In this document: positions 49,132 through 58,318 of the stretch, in pieces | How the letters are laid out: every line of letters begins with the position of its first letter | Numbering within the stretch: position 1 is the stretch's first letter | DNA from: Nereocystis luetkeana | Taxonomy: Eukaryota; Sar; Phaeophyceae; Laminariales; Laminariaceae | Direction: 5' to 3' | DNA length: 64,000 nucleotides | Assembly: GCA_031213475.1 (NCBI GenBank) | Contig: JARUPZ010000030.1 | Coordinates: 5,015,661 to 5,079,660, forward strand | Program-made: the position numbers and the translations under genes | Notes under the pieces: generated by a model | Told to the model about the DNA's origin: nothing | Database searches by the model: none | What the model saw: only the letters and a program-made list of their open reading frames with translations

Positions 49132-50070
49132 GAAGTAGAATATGACCATACTACTAGTGCTACCGACTGGTGCAGCTGGCTCGAACGTGGTCTTCCCTTG
49201 TCTTCTCTTTTAGTTTTTTTTTTTTTTCTTTCTTGCGCTGACTCTCCGTGATTTTCATTTCATTTTTTCTCTTCCTCTTCCTTTTCTGATTGATAAGCGG
49301 TACTGAAGGAGCCGTGTGGCGTGGTTGGAAGACGAACCTGCTCTGCTCGTTTCGTATTGTCTGACGCCAAGGGGCTGGGCATAGTTGACGAACGCAGGGC
49401 GGAGACGGCAGTCTGGGTAGCAAGCTACCAGGCGGATTAGCAGGGAGAACCTGGCTATACTACTCGTACCACAAGCTGCTGCCGCCACCTGGAAGGTGCT
49501 TTGGGCTTTGGTCTGCCTGTTATTTTCCCTTTGTTATTTTTCCTTGTTACTTTTTTCCTTGGTTCTTTGTCTTACTCTGTTCACAAGCAGTGGTGTTTTT
49601 TGTTATTTCTTCTTTTTTCCAGCTCGTTATTTTTCAAGTGTTGGCCACCTCGCCTGCGGGGGGGGGGGCACGACAGATTGTTTCTCTTAGATTTTGCTTT
49701 CATTTTTCTTCTTTTTCTTTTTCGATTTGTCTACCTTGTTTTTGTTTTCTCTTTGATTGTTTCTTTTCGTTTCACTATTTCATAGATTGCGTATGTCGTG
49801 CCTGTCGTATCTAGTATGATGACATGGCATTGCATTGCCCACTGCAGTTCACACTGCACACGTGGCAACGTAGTATCTCTGTGGCGTAGCTTTGTGACCA
49901 CAGAACTTGTATCTCTTCTAGGATGGAAGAATCGGCACGGACACTGGTTGTGCTGGATGTCGACGGGTAGAAAGAACGGTTTAATGTGAAGAACACACAC
50001 ACACACACCAGTAGGATCTGTCTCTGGTACTAAATATGTACTTGGTACGTCCATACCAATGGCATACTAC

Positions 50071-50149
50071 TATTACGGGGGACCTATGATACACATAAAA
50101 ACCTATATGTTTCACCATTTTTACTGACAATATTTGGTCCCCCGTAATA
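50071..50149 (-). mobile_element. MITE-1 copy 3, internally deleted
   Basis: Ends TATTACGGGGGACC and GGTCCCCCGTAATA are intact, but both inner arms are shortened (79 bp against about 109). Confidence 0.88.
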
Positions 50150-50773
50150 TACTACGGCTGTGGTATCGAAGGTAGTGGTTGTTTGCAATCGGTTTTACAG
50201 TTCGTACTACAAGTATATAAAAATAATAATATCAGGTACCTGGTACCCGTTGTGAACACCACGCATCGTGTAAAACCGACTGAATTCTGGCGTACTCGTA
50301 GTGAACCCCACGCATCGTGTAAAACCGACTGAATTCTGGCCAACATCATAATGATGAGGTACTCTTACGTACATTTGACCTAGCAGCAGTGTACAACAAG
50401 CAGTTCTGCCTGCAGTAGTAGTATAGTCTAAAGTAAAAGTATTCGTTATTACTATCTGTTGTACGTGCAGACTCCCTGTGTAAGTACATATACAGGTACA
50501 CACCGTACAAATATTTTGTGAAGCAAAGCTGCTGCAATATTGACCGTAGTAACTGCTGTACTTCTTTATTACGAGAGGCTGGACGACGATGGGGAGAAAA
50601 AACAACACAACAAGACGCAGCACGATTGATATTTACCTGGTACATATTTACAGCAGCAGCAGCAGTAGCACACACACCCCATCCATTCAGATTTTTCGAG
50701 ACAAAATCTCACACCCCCGTTCCGGAAGAAGATTTTGATCCATGAATAAAAAAGCACAATATAACCATACTTC
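50150..50773. other. Intergenic with a short direct repeat
   Basis: CGCATCGTGTAAAACCGACT followed by GAATTCTGGC occurs twice (50,263 and 50,312). Three TACCTGGTA palindromes fall in or next to this stretch. No gene is credible. Confidence 0.5.
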
Positions 50774-51646
50774 CTACCTGGTAGTATTATAACACAAACC
50801 GCCGCCGCACCTGTTCCCGTCGTGCACGAGTGCTGGTTCCCTGCCCATGCATACCCTAGCTCCACCAGCTGACACCCCAGCCAAGACAGGGAAAAAATGG
50901 CATGCCACGACACCCAGCACGACCCCTGCAAAAACCAGGGACAGGATCAGTCCCCAGAAGCAGCGGGACTCCAAGGGATGGATGAGGGCGGCGGTGGCGC
51001 GGCCGTGCGTGCTGCCTATCGCTCTAGCAGGAGCACGCCCCCCCTCCTGCCTCCCCACCTTCGCAGCAGGCTCTGCCCCGTCCACAGGGCCTGCTCCTGC
51101 TCCGAGTTGGTGCGGAGCCACCGCCAAGCCATCGTCCGCTGACGGTGCACCATCCACCAGATTGACAGTAGTAGTATCAGACGCGCTCCCTGGCTTTTCT
51201 CCTGATGATGACGATGATGATGATGATGATGATGATGATGAAGATGATGGGGCCGGTTCGACCTCCGCTTGCTGGGGGGGTGTCCCTTCCTCCTGTTGCC
51301 CGCCCCCACCCTGCTCGACGGGCTCGCCGATCGTATCTCCTGCCCATTTCAACAGGTCTACTCCACTGCGGAGGACGTTGCCGGCCAATCCGATGATAAA
51401 CCCCTTTCCTCCGCCGTGCTTCTTGTTCTTCTTTTTTTGTTGTTTTTGATGTTGATCGTCTCTGCCCCTGCTGCAGAATTTGCCGCTGCACCGTCCGCCA
51501 TATCCTCCTTCCTCTGCCGGCTGTTGGCTGCTGGGACTGGTGTCTCGTCTTCTTCGAAGCGAGTTGGTGCTGGGGGCAAGGGGTGGAGGTCTGGATATAT
51601 ATCCTCTGATGTAAGAAATAGCCAACGGGTGCAATCTTTTAATCAA
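50774..51646 (-). CDS. Possible membrane protein with Ser run, function unknown
   Basis: 290-codon frame. An N-terminal basic segment (QKQQKKKNKKHGGGKG) is followed by GFIIGLAGNVLRSGVDLLKW, an acidic and Gln-rich stretch, a run of 15 serines encoded by an ATG/GAT-type microsatellite (51,205-51,245), an Ala/Gly-rich linker, and one strong hydrophobic segment (FWGLILSLVFAGVVLGVVAC) near residue 235, then a Cys-containing tail. The layout suits a single-pass membrane protein. No domain is recognised, the start is uncertain and an intron is possible, so it may be a chance frame. Confidence 0.35.
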   Translation of the reverse strand: MIKRLHPLAISYIRGYISRPPPLAPSTNSLRRRRDTSPSSQQPAEEGGYGGRCSGKFCSRGRDDQHQKQQKKKNKKHGGGKGFIIGLAGNVLRSGVDLLKWAGDTIGEPVEQGGGGQQEEGTPPQQAEVEPAPSSSSSSSSSSSSSSSGEKPGSASDTTTVNLVDGAPSADDGLAVAPHQLGAGAGPVDGAEPAAKVGRQEGGRAPARAIGSTHGRATAALIHPLESRCFWGLILSLVFAGVVLGVVACHFFPVLAGVSAGGARVCMGREPALVHDGNRCGGGLCYNTTR

Positions 51647-52036
51647 TGGGAATGACCTACAGCCATTTTTTGCTTACAGCCAATGAGAATGTGACTACAG
51701 CAGTAGGATAGTCATTTCAATTGCTTTTTACTGGTGGTTCTCTAAGGGGGTGGGGGCTGACGGCAGGGATGTATATACATGGAGGGCGATCTGTGGATGG
51801 AATCGTCTGTATGTCCTGTGTGAAACAGCAGCCTACGAATACTCGTATCGGGTATATTTTCTCAGGACCGGATAAAGACCAACAAAGATCGTATATATAT
51901 TCGTAGGAAAAAATATTTTAGGACACGACGCGAGGCGGATTCAACGGGACGGTGAAGGGTGGATGGATGGAGGACGACTTGGTACAGCAGAGTGGTACAA
52001 GTACTGGTATCATAATCCAGCAGAACTCGTAGTCGT

Positions 52037-52884
52037 GTGTGTGTGTTCTTCCGTTCTTTCTACCCGTCGACATCCAGCACAACCAGTGTCCGTGCCAATT
52101 CTCCAATCCTATTAATAGAAGAGATACAATAAGTTCTGTGGTCACAAAGCTACGCCACAGAGATACTACGTTGCCACGTGTGCAGTATGCACTGCAGCAG
52201 TGGGCAATACAAAGCCATGCCATCATACTAGATACGACAGGCACGACATACGCAATCTATGAAATAGTGAAACGAAAAGAAACAATCAAAGAGAAAACAA
52301 AAACAAAGTACCTGGTAGACAAATCGAAAGAGAAAAAGAAAAAAAATGAAAGCAAAAACTAGGAGAAACAATCTGTCGTTCCCCCCCCCCCGCAGGCGAG
52401 GTGGCCAACACTTGAAAAAGAACGAGCTGGAAAAAAGAAAATAAATAAATAACAAAAACACCACTTTTTTTTTTTTTTTTTTTTTCTTCCCATTCATTAT
52501 CGTCGCACATCTTCTTCTCTCTCTCCTTCCAACTCGTTACTCAGATCCGGGGTCACATAGCAGGCTCTTCTACCCCCTTCCCGCTACGGTACACTGCTTG
52601 TAAACAGAGTAAGACAAAGAACCTAGGAAAAAAGTAACAAGGAAAAATAACAAAGGGGAAATAACAGGCAGACCAAAGCCCAAAACACCTTCCAGGTATA
52701 GGTGGCGGCAGCAGTTTGTGGTACGAGTAGTATAGCCAGGTTCTCCCTGCTAATCCGCCTGGTACCTTGCTACCCAGACTGTGCCGTCTCCGCCCTGCGT
52801 TCGTCAACTATGCCCAGCCCCTTGGCGTCAGACAATACGAAACGAGCAGAGCAGGTTCGTCATCCAACCACGCCACACGGCTCC
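52037..52884 (-). mobile_element. RTE-like LINE family 1, 3' UTR fragment (copy D)
   Basis: Reverse-strand 3' UTR only, from the CGGCTCCT end near 52,882 to the CA tail near 52,037. Compared with copies A-C it carries several small insertions (52,110-52,117 TATTAATA; 52,309-52,317 TACCTGGTA; TATAGG near 52,697) and a 126 bp SINE-like insertion at 52,465-52,590. Confidence 0.88.
52465..52590 (-). mobile_element. SINE-like insertion with poly-A tail inside LINE copy D
   Basis: Read on the minus strand: GTAGCGGGAAGGGGG, AGAAGAGCCTGCTATGTGAC, then AAGAAGATGTGCGACG and a 21 bp A run. Removing it restores exactly the CACCACCACTGCTTG of copy B, so the borders are exact and no target duplication is seen. 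Confidence 0.85.
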
Positions 52885-53001
52885 TACTACAGAGCAGTAG
52901 TATATACCTGGTACGAGTACCTGGTATCTGGTAACTGGTGCATCACAGCAGTATTATGTACCTTGACCATTTATATGTCATTGTTCCTAGCGGCCAATAT
53001 C

Positions 53002-53083
53002 GACCATCTGCCGGAGCGGTCTATCGGGTGGCGTTCAGGTCGTCATGTATTCGTACTCGTGGGTTCGAATCCCACGGTGGTCA
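53002..53083 (+). tRNA. tRNA-Leu (CAG anticodon), copy 1
   Basis: 82 nt type II tRNA. Acceptor GACCATC pairs with GGTGGTC (one G-T). D stem CCG/CGG. Anticodon stem TGGCG/CGTCA with loop TTCAGGT (CAG, reads CUG). Long variable arm with stem GTA-TTCG-TAC. T arm GTGGG-TTCGAAT-CCCAC. No encoded CCA. A run of T (53,090-53,097) is a good Pol III terminator. Confidence 0.93.
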
Positions 53084-53890
53084 AAAACCTTTTTTTTCGA
53101 GACCTGGGCGTTTTTTTTTTTTGCTGAAACTGAAACAACTTGTCCACAGAGCGTTCAGAAATATTCACAACCAACTGAAAAAACGGCTCGCACAGACCGG
53201 CAGTACGATTGTATGTACTGCTGTATTATACCTCGCATACATTCTTCACACCTCGCATAAAAGGGAGCACCCAACGATGTTACAGAGTTAGGCGTCAAAG
53301 CGAAAAAAAATCGTAACATTATAATACCGGTACGATGTGTTGTTACTACAGTACGTTGACATTCGATGAAAATCGACGAGCAGTGTGGGGATGCTGAACC
53401 CTATGCGCGACAAAAATAAAGGCACGCACCGGGTGGGGGAAGGGATGACACCTGTGACCACAGCTTGTCCAGGAGATCGCTGAGGGTAAAACCTCTCCTA
53501 CGAGTTAGGCTAGAAAGTAAAAGCGATGATTGAAAAAAAAAAAAAGTACGTTGCAACTACTTTCTCGATTTGGCGATATCATATTAATAGTAGTATTATT
53601 ACGTATTTTGTGTTGGCATTGTGTTGGCGGGCGATCGCATAACATTATGTCATACAGAGAGTGTTACCTTTTGATCCCGTATCGACCGCAGTATAAGTGT
53701 CACGGTGTTAGGGTATAGGCAGTCTACAGCGAGTATATTAGCACTATCTATGTTACTATTATTTTTCTTGCCATCCGACAATGTGCAGCATGATCTTCTC
53801 AACATGGATCACTCATAACTTTCCCGAAAGAAGAAAACCTCGGAAACAAAAGGAAACCCATCATCTATGTTATTAATAGTGTATGAATGC

Positions 53891-54300
53891 TACCAGGTAT
53901 AAGGATTACCCCGTGGGCTGGGCATTCGATTGATCTTTCACCCCCCCCTCTCCCTACTACTGGTAGGAAGGTGACACCTTCACAATTGACGTCGTCGAGG
54001 ACACGGGTTCGGATCTCAGTTCGAACGTTTCTTTTATAGAAGCGTTTTTGCGCGTGCGGTCTCTAAAGACATAAATAACAGGTACGATATCTCCCTCCGG
54101 TTCCCCAGGTATATATTGAATCGAAGCGGGTAGGTCAGCGGACGGCCGTATACGGCACCGACGCACCAAACATCTCGCCGCTCAGAGGGGGGGAAAGAGT
54201 GTTACAAGGATTATACCCTGGGCTGGGTATTCGGTCGATATTTACCCCACCCTATAGCTCAGTTAGCTCAGTAGGTGTAACACCTTCGCATTATTAGTGG
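53891..54300 (+). repeat. tRNA-like remnants in a duplicated segment
   Basis: Two related stretches (about 53,900-53,960 and 54,205-54,260) share GGGCTGGG.ATTCG.T. Box-A-like TAGCTCAGTTAGCTCAG is at 54,246-54,262, and a T-arm-like GGGTTCGGATCTC at 54,004-54,016. Neither folds as a complete tRNA; they look like tRNA or SINE debris. Confidence 0.4.
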
Positions 54301-54810
54301 AACTCCTAGTAGTAGTGGATATCGAAACACACCGTGAAGGGATAACGCACTACATGTACATTGCCCCATTGAATGTTAACACTATTTAATATGATACCGT
54401 ATTAGCGACATCAGCCCGTAGAGTGTAACGTTATGTTAGTGTGGCAGCGGAATTCATACTTGCTACCGTGTACGCTTTAGACGGATAACGTACGTACATG
54501 GCCCATTGAACGACATTTAGGTTAGTGTGTTGGCGGAATTCCTAAAATAGTGTGGCTATCGTAACACAGAACAACATCGTAACACGCCAGCGGGATAACA
54601 TACATATGACCGACGATACCATTTCACGTTTAAGTCACCGTATCAGCCCCGCGGCAGCAACCCGGATAGAGCGACATTTTGGCAGGGTGTTGTTACCGAA
54701 AGTCTTGCTACCATAACATGCATGCGTCAAACGGATATAACGTACGTACATGATCGATAAAACACTAGCTTAATGTGTTATAGTTCGTACGAAATTTATG
54801 TACAGTTACT

Positions 54811-54838
54811 TAGTAGTAGTAGTAGTAGTAGTAGTAGT
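54811..54838. repeat. AGT trinucleotide run
   Basis: About nine perfect AGT units, in gene-free sequence. Confidence 0.9.
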
Positions 54839-55086
54839 AACACAAGTTAGCAGATAACGTACATCCACAATCTAACATCCACAATACGTTGTTACTCCTC
54901 CTGCTGCTGTGTTAGCTCGTACGTGCGAGTTTCAGATTACGTTATAGATAGATGGATAACATACTGCTGTGTAGTATTAGTATTAATAGTATAATAGTGT
55001 TTCAGACAGTGAGAATGGAGAGGACCTATAACATAGTGGCGTTTTAGACGATGTCGTAATCTTGATATATATATGCCCGTGGAGAA

Positions 55087-55168
55087 GACCATCTGCCGGA
55101 GCGGTCTATCGGGTGGCGTTCAGGTCGTCATGTATTCGTACTCGTGGGTTCGAATCCCACGGTGGTCA
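55087..55168 (+). tRNA. tRNA-Leu (CAG anticodon), copy 2
   Basis: Identical over all 82 nt to the gene at 53,002, with unrelated flanks on both sides. A TTTT at 55,178 can terminate Pol III. Both copies keep every stem, so both are probably functional. Confidence 0.93.
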
Positions 55169-55635
55169 GAGACACATTTTGTTTTCCAAGAAATTTGGCG
55201 TAGAACGAAAATCCACAAAATAATATTATTATAACCATGCACACGTTTACACACAAACGACCACATCATACATCTACACAGAAGTATATCTATGTGTTCT
55301 GATGCCCAACAATGTTTAATCAAGGCGTGGGGATGGAGCTTGGATGCAGTTTAGGATTTAAGGATAGAACGTAATGAGAAGGAAGGAGCAAATACAGCAA
55401 ATAAATAGAGTAGACGAGCTGAAAGTTGGCACGGAAGGGAGGTAGACTTGGTGCTTGGGTTTCCTTTTGTTTCCGAGGTTTTCTTCTTTCGGGAAAGTTA
55501 TGAGTGATCCATGTTGAAGATCATGCTGCACATTGTCTGATGGCAAGAGGAATAATAAATGTTTAATCAAGTGATCTTTGATGCCCAATTTATCATAGCA
55601 TCATAGCAATTCAGAGTGGAGCAAAATTTAATGCT

Positions 55636-55762
55636 TTCACCGGGGATCATAGTAAATAGGACCAAATATTGTTAGTAAAAATAGGTAAATGTACTTCGAA
55701 GTATACCAGGTAGGTTTTTGTGTGTAATATAGGTCCTATTTGCTGCTGTGGTCCCCCGCAAC
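55636..55762 (+). mobile_element. MITE-1 copy 4, diverged
   Basis: Ends are worn (CACCGGGGATCATAG and GTGGTCCCCCGCAAC). The interior ACCAAATATTGTTAGTAAAA is intact. An extra segment at about 55,691-55,712 contains TACTTCGAAGTA and TACCAGGTA, both absent from the other copies. Confidence 0.85.
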
Positions 55763-56369
55763 AAAACAAAAAACAGCTTTTTTCTCCGACACACATCAAA
55801 ACGCATGACATGTTTCTCCCTGCGCCGGCACGCCCGCCACCTTCTTATGTCGCAGGTTGGCAAACTGTAATTCCGGCAGCTTCTTGTGTCGCAGGATGGC
55901 AAAACTGTAATACAACAACTTGTGCTTGCGCCGTGCTTGTCTTCGTGGCCACAGCGATTCGCGTCTCCTGTATTGCAGCGGTGCGGTCGCTGCTTTTACT
56001 TTTTGGTGAGAGTATAGGGTTTCCCCGATATTTTCACCCAAGAAATAAAGGGGAAAAAAAGTTTGCTGGATTTAAACACCCCGCCGCTCGGATTTAAATC
56101 CTCGTCGTTGCAGGCTCTTCACAAACCCCCCCCCAAGAAAAGGGAACAACTGGTTTACAAAGCATCAAGTTGCCTAGAGCACGACACGCGTTCACGCCAA
56201 TGCACGTGCGCAGAATGGCAGGGAAGAGGGGGGGGTCGAAAGGGGGACGAGAGGGGAGGGGGGGGGATGGGGGGGGGGGGGGGAAACACGCCCCTTTATG
56301 TCCCTTTTTGGTTCAATTTCTTCCTCTAGGTTTATTCTTGCTCTTTCCTTTTTTCCCGTTTGCCCCTCC

Positions 56370-56614
56370 TAGTTTCATTCTGATCGGAGAGCGTTTTTCC
56401 CATAATTTCCAAACTATGGAAATAATTGGAGATATGTATCAATATACGGAGGCGTTCTGTCACTATTCGTGAAATTCTCCATAATAAGCAAAAAAATAAA
56501 GTTCGTTAGATTTCTCATGTTTGGAAAAAAAAATCAGGAAAACATGGAAGATTCAAAAATTGCGCGAAAAAAATGTGGGAATTATGGGAAGCTCTTCGAT
56601 AAGAAACACCCTTA
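56370..56614 (-). mobile_element. MITE-2 copy 2
   Basis: 245 bp, inverted relative to the copy at 34,908. Ends TTTCATTCTGATCGGAGAGC and CTCTTCGATAAGAAACACCC, bounded by TA. The interior matches with CGGAGGCG and CACTATTCGTGAAATT. Confidence 0.85.
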
Positions 56615-57160
56615 GTGTCTCTATCTATCTCCTTGTTGCTTTTTGCTATCTGCTTTTTGCTTTGCTTCGCCGCCTTCGTCTTCCTTTCCATTTTTTGTCT
56701 ATTAGTTTCTTTTTGCCTCCCTGGTGTTCTTGGTAACGGAGTAAGTATGTTTTTGTTGTTCTTATCGCTGTTCTAAACCCCTCGCGTAGCTTGCTTGAAT
56801 CGTGTTTTTCTCTCTCTCTTCCCTTTCTGGTTTTCGATTTTTTCGATGTCGATTTCGATTTTTCGACGTCACGTTGTTTTTTCATCCTGCCTATTTCTTC
56901 TGGGAAGTGCATGCCGTCTTCTCGGTTCCTGTGGCATCTTGTACAGCGTACCGCATGTATACGTACGTGCGCGGACCTCACTTTTTATTTTTTGGGGTGT
57001 AGATCTGCTTCAGTTATCATGTGTATTTTTCTTCGCTTGTTTCTATTTTTTTACCGAGGGATTCTTCCACTCCAGAGTAATTGAATGTTGTTGTTTGGAT
57101 ACACTGCTGTCGGACGTGAACTTGGAATCACGTGGCCTACCGATATAGAGAAGAGCTGTA

Positions 57161-57167
57161 TACCTGG

Positions 57168-57207
<40 letters not shown>

Positions 57208-57208
57208 G

Positions 57209-57248
<40 letters not shown>

Positions 57249-57296
57249 TATATATATATATAATATATACCAGGTATATATATATATATATATATT
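57161..57296. repeat. TA dinucleotide array interrupted by TACCWGGTA palindromes
   Basis: Long (TA)n runs contain TACCTGGTA at 57,161 and 57,203 and TACCAGGTA at 57,268. The interruptions keep the TA register on both sides. Confidence 0.9.
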
Positions 57297-57299
57297 ACA

Positions 57300-58318
57300 C
57301 CCACCACACACCGAAATACACCCACACGCAGAAGCACAGTACCTGATCGTCAAAGGCTCCAATAGATACCAGGCGATCCAATACCTTTGCGTCAGAGGCC
57401 CCGCTACACATAAAACGAGGAGTATCTTAGCATCAAACCCCGGGTCGTATCTTAGCATCACGACTGCCCTGCAGGGCGAGCCATACCCACATACCAGCAG
57501 ACTCAGGCATACCACATGATACCTATTAATAGACACATAATACGAAACCCCAGAATATATATGAAACCGTCAGATATCCCCAGACCAGTATTGAGTACAG
57601 CGTATCACAAACATGTATCGCTGAACAACATACCATTCACGCCTACGGTAGAAAAACTCAAGCAACGTAAAGACCAGGTAGAAAATGGCGTCAGGACCTT
57701 GGGTGCCGTCCTGTATGCGACATCTAAGAATGTTCAACCACCGAAAAAAAATCCGTGCAAACGCTTTTGACCAATAGAAAAGCTGTGCTGAACTTTTCCC
57801 TCCCTCTCTATGCGATGGTAGCTAGACCCAGGCCCTGAAGACGCGGGCATCGTTGACTTGAACGCACCCGTAATAGAAAATAAAATCGAGATCGAGGCAC
57901 CAGAGACGGCGAGACAGGTAGCGATACGATTCCGCCGTGTAGGCATAAATCGGGAGGGATCGAGCAAAACCGATGGGCTTTCCCCAGACGGGCATCAATC
58001 ACAACGAAGACAAGGGGGAGAGGGGGGGGGGGGGGATGGACGTACCCTACACCCCAAACACAAGGAAACTAGCCAAAGTCAGGCTCGCAGAGGTGTAGGT
58101 CCACACAATACTCAGAAAAATTATGTACCAGGGTATGCGCCTGGTAGCTAGTTAACAGGCAAGCCTAAATGGTTTGACACTAGCACAACCAACAAATCAG
58201 ACGGAACTGCATACATGTTTTTCTACAACGTTAACCCTTGTAGACCAATGACAACACAGCACGCAGCCAACGGGCACCATGAGGGAGGCCTCCCTCTAGC
58301 GGGTGACGGGCAAACGCC
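57300..58318. other. Intergenic between the TA array and the prenylcysteine oxidase gene
   Basis: Several short frames (for example 57,516-57,770 and 57,858-58,151) give ordinary-looking protein but no recognisable motif, and no junctions link them. They may be remnants of an unknown element. A G run lies at about 58,023-58,033. Confidence 0.4.

Larger units (their letters stand above)
45358..50008 (+). mobile_element. RTE-like LINE family 1, most complete copy (copy C)
   Basis: Order: N-terminal segment with LNPDAEEFIP (45,397-45,426); Lys-rich A-runs (45,625-45,660) where the frame shifts; endonuclease from ATYNVRTLAV (45,750) with IGLQETR, MDANART and DSDHNILYI; reverse transcriptase from 47,275 with [38 protein letters not shown] and YADDAG; C-terminus ending at TAG 49,131; 3' UTR to the CA tail at 50,008. 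Defects: a stop at 45,828 (AKGR-stop-LGCDF, probably CAA to TAA), the A-run frameshift, and a TTAA duplication at 47,263-47,270 that splits endonuclease and RT frames. A single-ORF, RTE-like architecture is inferred; the 5' end is not defined. Confidence 0.93.

Noticed and set aside
23369-58134. Near-matches to TACCWGGTA (such as TACCAGGTG at 37,034 and TACCAGGGTA at 36,998 and 58,126)
   Set aside because: Left out of the count of 20 because they differ from the exact palindrome; they may be mutated scars but would inflate the claim.
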